Assembly (NCBI GenBank): GCA_963847945.1
Contig: CAWKBX010000001.1
Span: 434,001 to 498,000, forward strand
DNA: 64,000 bases
Reading direction: 5' to 3'
From: JANMJD01 sp963847945
GTDB taxonomy: Bacteria; Actinomycetota; Acidimicrobiia; Acidimicrobiales; Ilumatobacteraceae
Below the pieces are notes generated by a model. It was not told where the DNA came from, made no database searches, and saw only the letters and a program-made list of their open reading frames with translations. Positions 32,401-39,929 of the stretch are shown in pieces. A program made the translations under genes and the position numbers. Every line of letters begins with the position of its first letter. Within the stretch, counting starts at the first letter, position 1.

Positions 32401-32548
32401 TCTGCACCTCCACCGTGGTCGGCATGAACTCCGGCAGCACGTCTGTTTTCATCGTCGGGAATTGCCAGATCCCCAACAACAGCAGGACGACTGCGAATCC
32501 GACGACTGGTCGCCGATTCCGTAGGCCCCATCCGATAAGCCAACGCAT
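29393..32548 (-). CDS. RND-family efflux transporter, first pump of the operon
   Basis: About 1051 aa from ATG 32548 (MRWLIGWGLRNRRPVVGFAV), preceded by GGGGAG; a start at 32623 would add an unrelated extension. Same plan as the other pump: DVLPEFMPTTVEVQTEALGL in the first loop, ALAFIIDDAISVTGAITNRLR in the central bundle, PTFRETDLLVKVSAQPGTSL in the second loop. The two pumps are clearly related but not close duplicates. RND proteins work as trimers, and pairs encoded together (as in MdtBC) can form mixed trimers; that is a possibility here. Confidence 0.9.
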   Translation of the reverse strand: MRWLIGWGLRNRRPVVGFAVVLLLLGIWQFPTMKTDVLPEFMPTTVEVQTEALGLSASEVEQLITVPLEQDLLNGVAWMESIRSRSIPGLSSIEMIFEPGTPILRARQVVAERLVGAAALPNVSKPPQMLQSASSASRVMMVGISSDKLTPIELGVLARWTLRPNLLGVDGVANVAIFGQRERQLQVQVDPAKLADKGVELSQIIETTGNALWVSPLTYLEASTPGAGGFVETPNQRLTVQHESPIVNAEQLGKVAIEGAEGMTLADVTTVIEDHQPLIGDAVFGDQPGILLVVEKFPGESTVAIAERVEDQLEILAPGLVDVTVDTEIYQPATYVSRSISALQTAMAIGAILGALLLLGLFLQWRSAVVAGVSIVVSGVVAGMVLYVRQATINSMVVAGLLMALAFIIDDAISVTGAITNRLRARAQNGEESTPTSLIREGIVDQRGPALYALAIAIVVAIPMLVVSGLAGESFFPTIAMSYLLAIIASSLVALVLVPALSVLLFARSPQAPAEARGVRLFGDLYAKTAGKFAGQPVVALAGTAVLLAVGIVGFTQLKTDTVPTFRETDLLVKVSAQPGTSLSAMESIATKMNAELAGIDGVERVGSHLGRAITSDQVENVSSGELWVRLNTESDYNETVELVNQVVNGYPGVKSTLLTYTGERLTDVIEPGLAPINVRIFGEERETLIAKAEEVKAAIAGIDGIENPQVVIAPNEPSLRIKVDLDAAQKVGLLPGDIRRAAATLIQGIEVGNLFEDQRVFEVIVLGTPEIRRSVATVEDLMIGSPDGGQVRLGDVASVSVAPTPTVIERDASARIIDIVASVNGRSTDSVAADVDKAIAGIQYPLAVHAELVGDYQAHRDAVNRSWAMALIAAVIALLILQAATASWKLAGLLFLTLPAAAVGGIIVTMIDGGDLTIGHIAGLVATIGLAVRNATGISRRTQQLEAEDGTVDRATIVSRVASERAGSLVMSTLVTIAVLIPVALMANSAGGEIVAPMAFVLIGGLITTLIVGLVIVPALHLRFAPDVQANQLFVNESPADALSIGGIHA

Positions 32549-32778
32549 AACTCCCCTACCTTCCCGAACGCCCCCGACACCGGGTAGGCGAACGATGATT
32601 GTCCATGGTTCTTCAGCTTGCATTCAGGATCAATCTGGCAAGATGCTCAATAGGCCGTTTGCCCAATCGTCCCCGAGCGGAATATACGCTTGAGCGCGAC
32701 GCAGTGGGTAGCTATTTCTTGGTCATTTGGGGCCAAACGATCGTGAATGATCCATTCGGCCCGTTCTTGAGTTTGTGG

Positions 32779-33534
32779 CTACTCGAACGCTGAGCGATGC
32801 GGTACGGATGCGACGAGGAGGTACTCCGGTGAATCCACCGTCGGTGGGGATTTCACGTACTTCCCGGGTTCAACGGACCAAAGATTCTCGACAGACAGCC
32901 CAGCGGAGGCGACGATGAACCGAAGCTCACGCGGTGTATAGCAGGTGGTCCAGAGGTCGACCAAAGCAACTTCGCCCTGCTCACTACGGATTTCGGTCAG
33001 TTCGTGAGCAGTTCCCGTGACGACGTCGAAGCTTGCGTCGACCTGGTACTTCACACTGAAGTAGGCGTTGAACGCGCTCAATGCCATTCGGCCGTGGTCA
33101 CGCAGCGCGCGCTTCATCGACGCCAGAACGGCTTCATCCTGGCCGGCGCTGAGCAGTCCGAAGCCCCCCTGGCAGAGAGAGATCACCCGATCGAACTCGC
33201 CGTCGAAGCGCATCGACCGCACGTCGAGCCGCTCGAACGTGGCGCCGGCCGGTGCCCCGGCCCGGGCAATGTCGATGAACCGGTGGCTGATGTCGATGCC
33301 GTGGACCGGAATACCCCGCCGCGCCAGCTCGTGGGAGTGGCGCCCGGGGCCGCAGCCGACGTCAAGCACTCGTGTCGAAGCGTCGAGCTCCAGAACCGCT
33401 ACCAGGAAGTCGATCTCCTGGCGGGTGCCCTTGGTGAACGAGTAACGCAGATAGGCCGAACCCATGTGGTCGGCCAAACCTTCGAACCAATGGCAATTCT
33501 CGGCATCTCCCGACGCGTCGGTTTCAGCGCTCAT
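32779..33534 (-). CDS. class I SAM-dependent methyltransferase
   Basis: A 251-aa methyltransferase with motif I RVLDVGCGPGRHSHELARRG, acidic strand-2 end VHGIDIS and FDRVISLCQGGFGLL as motif II-like region. The substrate is unknown. Its ATG overlaps the polA stop by 4 nt (ATGA), so it is translated after polA. The roughly 230 bases between it and the RND operon hold no gene and probably contain the RND promoter. Confidence 0.85.
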   Translation of the reverse strand: MSAETDASGDAENCHWFEGLADHMGSAYLRYSFTKGTRQEIDFLVAVLELDASTRVLDVGCGPGRHSHELARRGIPVHGIDISHRFIDIARAGAPAGATFERLDVRSMRFDGEFDRVISLCQGGFGLLSAGQDEAVLASMKRALRDHGRMALSAFNAYFSVKYQVDASFDVVTGTAHELTEIRSEQGEVALVDLWTTCYTPRELRFIVASAGLSVENLWSVEPGKYVKSPPTVDSPEYLLVASVPHRSAFE

Positions 33535-36167
33535 CCTTTGGCGGCGGCCCAGGTACTTCCCCAGGCGACGTTGACTTCGAGGGGCACACTGAGCGACGCC
33601 GCCTGGCGCATGATCGGCAGCACCAGCGCCGCGACCTGCGCTTTCTCGGCGTCGGGCACCTCGACGATGATCTCGTCGTGGACCTGGAGAATGATCTGCG
33701 AGTCGAGTTCGGCGGCTTCGAGGGCGTGGTCGACACGGACGAGGGCGACCTTGAAGATGTCGGCGGCGAGCCCCTGAATCCCGGCGTTCATCGCCTGTCG
33801 CTCGCCCGCCTGGCGGATCCGGAAGTTCGGGTTCTGCAGCTCAGGTATTGGGCGACGACGGCCGAACAAGGTCTCGGTGTAGCCGCGTTGACGGGCCTCC
33901 TCGACGGTGCCCTCCATGTACGCCTTCACGCTCGGAAAGGCATCGAAGTACGCCTTGAGGATGACCGCGGCATCCTCGGTGGGAATGCCGAGCCGCTGGC
34001 CAAGACCGTAGGCCTCCATGCCGTAGGCAAGGCCGTATGAGACCATTTTCGCCTTCGAGCGTTGCTCGACGGTGACATCGGCCGGCGCGACGCTGAACAC
34101 TCGCGCGGCGGTTGCGTTGTGAATGTCCTGACCACTGGCGAAGGCCTCGATCAGTCCCGGATCCTGCGCCAGATGGGCGATACAGCGCAGCTCGATCTGG
34201 TTGTAGTCGGCAATCAGCAACTGGTGGCCGGGTGACGGCACAAATGCCTTGCGGAACAATCGGCCCTCCTCCGACCGGACCGGAATGTTGTGCAGATTCG
34301 GCTGATCCGACGACAGGCGGCCGGTGCGGGCCACCGTCTGGTTGAACGTCGCGTGGATGCGGGAGTCGGGCCCGACCTCGGCAAGAAGCCCCTCGCCGTA
34401 GGTGGAGCGCAGTTTTTCGACCTCGCGGTATGTCAACAGCGGTTCGATGAACTCCGGCCATTGGTCGCGGAGCTTTTCGAGGGTCGCCGCGTCGGTTGAG
34501 AAGCCGGTCTTGGTCTTCTTGCCGGGAGCCAGGCCACGCTCGTCGTAGAGGATCTCGCGTAACTGGATCGGGGAGTTGATGTTGAATGGCCGACCGGCAA
34601 CCTCTTGCAGCTGGGCCCCAAGGCGCTGCACATCGGCGGTCAGCCGGTCGTTCAACGCCCGCAGTTCGGCCACGTCAACGGCCACACCCACGTGTTCCAT
34701 CTTGGCGAGCACTCTGACCAGGGGATTCTCGATCTCTCGATACAGCCCAGCCATCCCTTGCGCTTCCAGCGCTCGTTCCAGGGCCGGGACCAGATGGAAG
34801 ACCGCCAGGGCCTCGCGAGCGGCCCGCACGGCGTCGTCGGTCCCGGTGTCACCGAAGTCGAGCTGCCCGGTCGCTCCGGCGTCATCGGCGGGCCAGCGCA
34901 GGTCGGTGTACTTTTCGGTCAGCTCCGCAACTGCGTAGCGGGCCTCGGCGGGGTCAATGAGGTACGCAGCAATCGCCGTGTCGAGGGCAAGCAATGGCAC
35001 CTCGATGCCGAGATCCTGCAGCGAGCGCATCAACGCCTTGGCATTGTGGGCCCGCAACGATTTGCCGGCCAAGTCGGCTCCCGCAACGAGCGCGGCGGGA
35101 ATCCAAGCGACATCGGCCGTTGCGCCATCGACGACGACCGCGAGGCCGAGCAGTTCGCTGCGACCGGGCTCGCCAATCCATCTCCCGGCGACGTCAAGGG
35201 TGGATGCGGCGACAGCGGCGATGACCTCATCCTGGGTCGACAGCCGCCGGACCTCGGGGTGGAGTACCTCGCCGGTCGGAGTTTCGGCGACGACCCCGGC
35301 CCCGGCCAAGGCACCGGCGAGGCGCTCGTACAGCGAGCGGAACTCGAGGAAGTCGAACAGCCGCTTCAACTCGGGCATGTTCGGATCGAGGGAGCTGATC
35401 GGCGGCAACTCCACAGGGGCGTCGTGGTGGAGCAGCATCAACTCGAAGTTGAGTCGGGCCTGGGCCTCGTTTTCGATCAAGGACGCCTTCAGCTTGGGCG
35501 TTTGGGCATCGACATTGGCGAAAATGCCGTCGAGCCCGCCATACGCGACGATCAGCTTGGCCGCGGTCTTCTCTCCCACGCCAGGCACCCCAGGCAGGTT
35601 GTCGCTGGGGTCGCCGCGCAGGGCGGCGTACTGCGGGTACAGCGCCGGGGTGACCCCGGTCTTGGCTTCGATGCCGGCCTCGTCGTAGAGCGCGTAGTCC
35701 GACACCCCTCGGCGGTTATAGAGCACCCGCACCTGTGGATCGCGCACCAGCTGGTAGCTGTCACGATCACCGGTCACGATCATCACCTCGTCGCCGCGGG
35801 CGGTTGCGTACGTCGACAGAGTGGCGATGATGTCGTCGGCTTCCCAACCGGCAATGTCGAACGAGGGAATGCCGAACGCCTCGACAATCTCGCGGACGAG
35901 CCCCATCTGCTGACGCAGAATGTCGGGAGCGGCCTCGCGCTGTGCCTTGTATTGCGGGTTGCGTACGTGACGGAACGTTGGCTCAGGACGGTCGAACGCG
36001 GCAATGACCCCGTCGGGCTGGTGGTCCTTGATCAAGTTGATCAGCATCGAGGTGAACCCGTACACCGCGTTGGTCACCTGTCCCCCGGCGGTGGCCATGT
36101 CGGTCGGGAGTGCGAAGAAGGCGCGATATGTCAGTGAGTTGCCATCGAGCAACATCAACTTGGGCAT
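33531..36167 (-). CDS. polA: DNA polymerase I
   Basis: An 878-aa family A polymerase for repair and Okazaki fragment processing. The N-terminal 5'-3' exonuclease domain is intact (LLDGNSLTYRAFFALP, GWEADDIIATLST, VTGDRDSYQLV, GDPSDNLPGVPGVGEKTA). The polymerase motifs are A (LLIADYNQIELRCIAHL), B (RSKAKMVSYGLAYGM) and C (ILQVHDEIIVEVP). The middle 3'-5' exonuclease domain lacks the usual DxE motif: the matching region reads AGRWIGEPGRSELLGLAVVV. Proofreading is therefore probably absent, as in other actinobacterial and Thermus enzymes. Confidence 0.95.
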   Translation of the reverse strand: MPKLMLLDGNSLTYRAFFALPTDMATAGGQVTNAVYGFTSMLINLIKDHQPDGVIAAFDRPEPTFRHVRNPQYKAQREAAPDILRQQMGLVREIVEAFGIPSFDIAGWEADDIIATLSTYATARGDEVMIVTGDRDSYQLVRDPQVRVLYNRRGVSDYALYDEAGIEAKTGVTPALYPQYAALRGDPSDNLPGVPGVGEKTAAKLIVAYGGLDGIFANVDAQTPKLKASLIENEAQARLNFELMLLHHDAPVELPPISSLDPNMPELKRLFDFLEFRSLYERLAGALAGAGVVAETPTGEVLHPEVRRLSTQDEVIAAVAASTLDVAGRWIGEPGRSELLGLAVVVDGATADVAWIPAALVAGADLAGKSLRAHNAKALMRSLQDLGIEVPLLALDTAIAAYLIDPAEARYAVAELTEKYTDLRWPADDAGATGQLDFGDTGTDDAVRAAREALAVFHLVPALERALEAQGMAGLYREIENPLVRVLAKMEHVGVAVDVAELRALNDRLTADVQRLGAQLQEVAGRPFNINSPIQLREILYDERGLAPGKKTKTGFSTDAATLEKLRDQWPEFIEPLLTYREVEKLRSTYGEGLLAEVGPDSRIHATFNQTVARTGRLSSDQPNLHNIPVRSEEGRLFRKAFVPSPGHQLLIADYNQIELRCIAHLAQDPGLIEAFASGQDIHNATAARVFSVAPADVTVEQRSKAKMVSYGLAYGMEAYGLGQRLGIPTEDAAVILKAYFDAFPSVKAYMEGTVEEARQRGYTETLFGRRRPIPELQNPNFRIRQAGERQAMNAGIQGLAADIFKVALVRVDHALEAAELDSQIILQVHDEIIVEVPDAEKAQVAALVLPIMRQAASLSVPLEVNVAWGSTWAAAKG

Positions 36168-36173
36168 GGAGAC

Positions 36174-36752
36174 TCAGTTCGGTTGAAGTTCGCCGGCAAG
36201 GATGCGCTCAGCGACGGATCGCATGCGGCCGCGCTCGCTCATTGCCGTGCGCTGGATGTAGGCGAAGGCATCGGATTCCTTCATGCTGAAGTCATCCATC
36301 AACTTGCCTTTGGCCCGGTCGATGACCTTGCGGCTTTCGAGCTGCTCTTCGAGCTTGTCGCGTTGACCCGAGATCGTCTGCAGCTCACGGAAGCGGCCCA
36401 TCGCCACCTCGATCGCCGGAATCAGGTCACTCTTCTGGAACGGCTTGACCAGAAAGGCGAGGGCACCGGCGTCGCGGGCCTGCTCGACGACCTCGCGCTG
36501 GCTGAACGCAGTGAGGATCAGCACGCCGCAGATTCGTTCCTCGGTGATCACCCGGGCGACTTCAAGGCCATCCATGCCGGGCATCTTGATATCGAGAATC
36601 GCCAGGTCAGGTCGTTGTTCGCGGATCAGGTCGACGGCACGATCACCGCGGCCGGTCTCGCCGGCGACCTCGTAACCCTCTTCTTCCAATGTCTCGCGCA
36701 AGTCGAGGCGGATGATCGCCTCATCCTCGGCGATGACGACGCGGATCGTCAT
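36174..36752 (-). CDS. ANTAR-domain response regulator
   Basis: A 192-aa regulator with a REC domain (VVIAEDEAIIRLDLRETL, phosphoacceptor D54 in AILDIKMPGMDG, K in AFLVKPFQ) and a C-terminal ANTAR RNA-binding domain (LESRKVIDRAKGKLMDDFSMKESDAFAYIQRTAMSERGRMRSVAERIL). ANTAR proteins bind paired hairpins and act as antiterminators. This resembles the actinobacterial PdtaR-like regulator, normally paired with a sensor kinase that is not beside it here. It starts at 36752, overlapping the previous gene by 4 nt. Confidence 0.93.
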   Translation of the reverse strand: MTIRVVIAEDEAIIRLDLRETLEEEGYEVAGETGRGDRAVDLIREQRPDLAILDIKMPGMDGLEVARVITEERICGVLILTAFSQREVVEQARDAGALAFLVKPFQKSDLIPAIEVAMGRFRELQTISGQRDKLEEQLESRKVIDRAKGKLMDDFSMKESDAFAYIQRTAMSERGRMRSVAERILAGELQPN

Positions 36753-37078
36753 GATCGACCCCCTTCGGTGGGTTTGGCTTTGGGCTCGTTGGCCGCGTTC
36801 AGCTTGTCGAGCAACTCGTCTTGGCGGCGTTCGAGCGCGACGATCGAGTCGTGCAGTTTCTGGCGGCGCGTCGCGTGGGCGTCAGCATGCCGCTTGGAAG
36901 CGCGAGCTTCGACGCCGTCATACAGCGGCGTGTCCGACACGATCGCACGGGTGTGGGCGTCGTCGGCGTCGTCGGCGAGCGATGGGATCTGCTCGCGCAA
37001 CACCTCGAGTTCCTGTCGTGAGGCGCGCAGCTGCCGGCTTACGCCCTTCAATTGTCGTCGCACCAACCAATTCGACAT
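36749..37078 (-). CDS. small basic coiled-coil protein of unknown function
   Basis: A 109-aa Arg/Lys-rich, mostly helical protein with two likely coiled-coil stretches (QLRASRQELEVLREQIPSL and LHDSIVALERRQDELLDKL). No known family is recognised. Its stop overlaps the start of the ANTAR regulator (ATGA), so the two are coupled and may be functionally linked, or the small gene may simply set regulator expression. Confidence 0.65.
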   Translation of the reverse strand: MSNWLVRRQLKGVSRQLRASRQELEVLREQIPSLADDADDAHTRAIVSDTPLYDGVEARASKRHADAHATRRQKLHDSIVALERRQDELLDKLNAANEPKAKPTEGGRS

Positions 37079-37148
37079 CGCTCCGAGTGTAGGGGACCGC
37101 TTCCACCCGGCCTGCCTTGCCGGGGTGCTGAGCAGTAGCGTCCGTCAT

Positions 37149-37919
37149 ATGACGCCACCGGACCCCGCATCGGATCGCGGCGTGGGTCGGCTCGCACGCC
37201 GTCTCGCCGAACGGGCCAAGGAGTCGGCCCGCATTTTGAAGGACGAGTACGACAAGGGTGCCAGCGGATCATCCGCCGATGCGCCGACGCCGGTGCTGTG
37301 GGATCGACCAACCTTCGAGCACGTGTCTCGACTGGTCAAGTCGCTGCGAGGGCCGTCCGCCTCGCCGGCGGAGACCGCGTCACCGGCTGCTGCCCAGTCA
37401 CCGGCCACGTCGTCGGGCACCGATGATGGATTGTCCGATGAGGCGGCCGCCGCCGAAGTTTCCAACGTCTTGGAACGCATCGATTGGTCGCAGGTGAGCG
37501 CGGCCACGCAATCGCGCGGCAGTGAGGTTGCCGACCGCCTCAGATCGTTGACCGAAAATGTCGATTGGGAACGGATGAAGCCCGTCGCGGGGAAGGTGGC
37601 GACCGCGCTCATCGCGGCCGCAGCAACCGGCCACCTCGGGCGGTTGACCGGCCCGACCGCGCAGGCCGTCGCCCGGGCGATCAATGGCGACCAGGGAGTC
37701 GGGGAAGCCGCAGCCACGTTGATCTCCCGGCGCCCGGGCGGCGCCGCGGCGGCCCAGGTGATGAAGAACTACTTGAAGGACAACCCGGTCCCCTGGGCCG
37801 CGCCCGCCGCCACGACAACGGTCCCCGGCTCAGCACCGATTCACATCGGCGACGCCGAGGTCATTCCCCCGGGCGGCTTCGAAGCCCGCCTCGCCGAGCT
37901 CCGCGACCTGGCCCGATAG
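37149..37919 (+). CDS. hypothetical helical protein
   Basis: 256 aa from ATG 37149. The N-terminus is basic (RLARRLAERAKESARILKDE), a low-complexity Ala/Ser/Pro/Thr linker follows (about residues 70-105), and the C-terminal half is helical with a hydrophobic Ala-rich stretch (GKVATALIAAAATGHLGRL). No family is recognised. It is divergent from the coiled-coil gene. The open frame continues far upstream, but that part is antisense to the ANTAR gene and is not believed. Confidence 0.6.
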   Translation: MTPPDPASDRGVGRLARRLAERAKESARILKDEYDKGASGSSADAPTPVLWDRPTFEHVSRLVKSLRGPSASPAETASPAAAQSPATSSGTDDGLSDEAAAAEVSNVLERIDWSQVSAATQSRGSEVADRLRSLTENVDWERMKPVAGKVATALIAAAATGHLGRLTGPTAQAVARAINGDQGVGEAAATLISRRPGGAAAAQVMKNYLKDNPVPWAAPAATTTVPGSAPIHIGDAEVIPPGGFEARLAELRDLAR

Positions 37920-37957
37920 TCCAGCGCGCGGAACGTGTCAGACGACCGCGAACAGTG

Positions 37958-38467
37958 TCAGCCCTGTTTCGCCATCCACTCGGCGGTTGCCTTGGACATC
38001 TTGCCGCCGTCGTAGCCGATGCGTTGGGTCGGGGTGACCTCGAGAACCACGCGACGCGGAGAGTCGAGAAACTTCACGAACAACTCCTGCCGCTCGGCGT
38101 TGCCGGGCTGCACCACTGCGGCGAGCGCCGGGTAGAACCAGTCCATCGTCTCGCGGTCGTCGCGGACGACGCACATACCTTTGTACGTGACCGTTTTGTT
38201 GCGGGCCATCTTCGAGCCGGTCGAGGTGACCACGATGCACACCCGCGGATCGCGGCGTACTGCGCTGATCCGCGCCCGCTGGCTGGTGGCCGTCAGCCAG
38301 AACTTTCCGTGGCGGTAGACGTACGACATGATCACTCCGACAGGCCAGCCGTCCTTGTTCGACCAGATGAACGTGCATTCGTTCTGGGCATCGAGCATTT
38401 CCTGCTCGGTGTCGTCATCGAGGCCGTAGACCGTGACGTCTTCATAGTTTTCGGGATGCTCCGACAT
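37958..38467 (-). CDS. pyridoxamine-5'-phosphate-oxidase-like (PPOX/F420) protein
   Basis: 169 aa from MSEHPENYEDVTVYGLDDD. The split-barrel pattern is clear: CTFIWSNKDGWPVGVIMSYVYRHGKFWLTATSQRARISAVRRDPRVCIVVTST contains the usual strand for FMN or F420 binding. Members reduce or oxidise small molecules with FMN, F420 or haem; which one is used here cannot be read. It starts 8 nt after the stop of the phosphotransferase gene, so the two form an operon. Confidence 0.8.
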   Translation of the reverse strand: MSEHPENYEDVTVYGLDDDTEQEMLDAQNECTFIWSNKDGWPVGVIMSYVYRHGKFWLTATSQRARISAVRRDPRVCIVVTSTGSKMARNKTVTYKGMCVVRDDRETMDWFYPALAAVVQPGNAERQELFVKFLDSPRRVVLEVTPTQRIGYDGGKMSKATAEWMAKQG

Positions 38468-38474
38468 CGGTGGC

Positions 38475-39563
38475 CTACTGCCCGACGCCGTGGTCGATGA
38501 GTGCGCTCTGGGTTCGCTCGATGACGGCAGTCCACAGGGCGACGGCTCGATCGCTGGTGAAGTCAAGGCTGCCGACGGCGAGCACCGGAATCATCCAGCC
38601 GCAGCTGATGCCGACCCGGTAGTCGCTCAGCAACGTGTCGTAGTCGTAGCCCTCGACGCCGTTGGCGACGAGTGCGTCGTGATAGGCGTGCAACAACTCG
38701 TCCTCATGGGTTCTGCGATCTTCGGTGCTTAGGTTCTGCGAGACGAAATAGCCCACATCGGCGGCTCCTCCCCCTTGGCTGATCGCCTGCCAGTCGATGA
38801 CGACCACCGATCCATCCGGTTCGAAGAACAGGTTGTCGGCGCGGAAGTCGAAGTGCACCAGTGTGTGGGGCATCGCCGCCAGATCGTCGAGAATCTGTGG
38901 TCGCGTCGTGGCGTAGTCGGCCACGAAGTTGGCCAGTTCGGGCTTGATGCTGTGACCGAAGGCGGCCATGAAGCCCGGGAGCGACGCGTCGTAGATCGGA
39001 GATCCAGCCTGGTTGAGCGGCCCGTTGATCACCGGGATGAAGTCGGCCGCCTCGAGCCCGACCCCATTCCAGAACCGAGCGTGATGGGCCGCCAGCCCGA
39101 CCAACGCGGCGCGGGCCTGCACCGGGGTCACCCCGGTGACCTGGTCGCCGAGGGTCAGGCTCGACAGGTCCTCCATCAGCATCATGTACCGCTCATCGGC
39201 GGCCTCGGCGGCCGGTTCGCAGGTCACGTGATAGACGTCGGGGGTTCGCAGCGGGGTCTGATCGGCGAGCTCCCGGTAGAACCGGTGCTCGCGCTCGTAA
39301 ATCCGCGTCGGGTGCATCATCGCCCGAATCTCGGGGGACGACGTGGGGAACTTGGCGACGACCGTCGCCGGAGCCCCGGCAGCGTCATCGCCGTAGACGA
39401 GGCCGACCTTGGCCACCTCGCCCATGAATCCCACGCCCGCACCAGCCGGGTCGAGGATCACCGAGTCGACGGTGACGTCGGCCCCGATGGTGGCCGATCC
39501 CCGCAGGGCGTCGGTCATCCATGCCGCGGTGATCTCACTGGTGGTTGTCGGTAGGCCGGTCAT
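38475..39563 (-). CDS. aminoglycoside/choline-kinase-like phosphotransferase
   Basis: 362 aa from MTGLPTTTSEITAAWMTDAL. The kinase-like fold shows VVAKFPTSSPEIRAMM (ATP-binding Lys), YMMLMEDLSSLTLGDQ, the catalytic loop LVHFDFRADNLFF (HxDxxxxN) and VVIDWQ for Mg. It matches the EcKinase/APH group often annotated as phosphotransferase in Actinobacteria; the acceptor is unknown. The frame stays open upstream through the tRNA-Leu gene, which argues for the downstream start at 39563. Confidence 0.82.
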   Translation of the reverse strand: MTGLPTTTSEITAAWMTDALRGSATIGADVTVDSVILDPAGAGVGFMGEVAKVGLVYGDDAAGAPATVVAKFPTSSPEIRAMMHPTRIYEREHRFYRELADQTPLRTPDVYHVTCEPAAEAADERYMMLMEDLSSLTLGDQVTGVTPVQARAALVGLAAHHARFWNGVGLEAADFIPVINGPLNQAGSPIYDASLPGFMAAFGHSIKPELANFVADYATTRPQILDDLAAMPHTLVHFDFRADNLFFEPDGSVVVIDWQAISQGGGAADVGYFVSQNLSTEDRRTHEDELLHAYHDALVANGVEGYDYDTLLSDYRVGISCGWMIPVLAVGSLDFTSDRAVALWTAVIERTQSALIDHGVGQ

Positions 39564-39641
39564 GCGCCGAATGTAGCGACCGACAGTTCCAGCGTCGCCA
39601 CCGGGCCGGAAGAACGGCTCATCTGCCGTTGCGTCAACCGG

Positions 39642-39724
39642 TGCCCGAGGTGGGACTCGAACCCACACGCCCTTTCGGACGGCGGATTTTGAGTCCGCTG
39701 CGTCTGCCATTCCGCCACTCGGGC
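39642..39724 (-). tRNA. tRNA-Leu (anticodon CAA)
   Basis: The 83-nt minus-strand sequence folds as a cloverleaf: acceptor GCCCGAG/CTCGGGC, anticodon stem GCGGA/TCCGC with loop CTCAAAA (anticodon CAA, reads UUG), a long variable arm as expected for Leu, and the T-loop GGTTCGAGTCC. No CCA is encoded after the discriminator A. Confidence 0.95.
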
Positions 39725-39929
39725 CTGAGTATGCGAGTCGCCAGACTACATCTACATCGGCGCGTTGACGCCACCAAATCGCCGCCGCGTCGCCGATCGG
39801 TCGGTCCCCACGCCGCGTCGGCCTCGTTACCCGCCGGTAGCACGTGGGAGCCTGATCAAACGGTCTAGCCTCATGTACGGGCCGAACGAACACGGTTACC
39901 GACCAATTCCCAGGAGACCATCAACCACC

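Noticed and set aside
36183..37148. Upstream extension of the 256-aa protein
   Set aside because: It lies antisense to the ANTAR and coiled-coil genes and has biased shadow composition.
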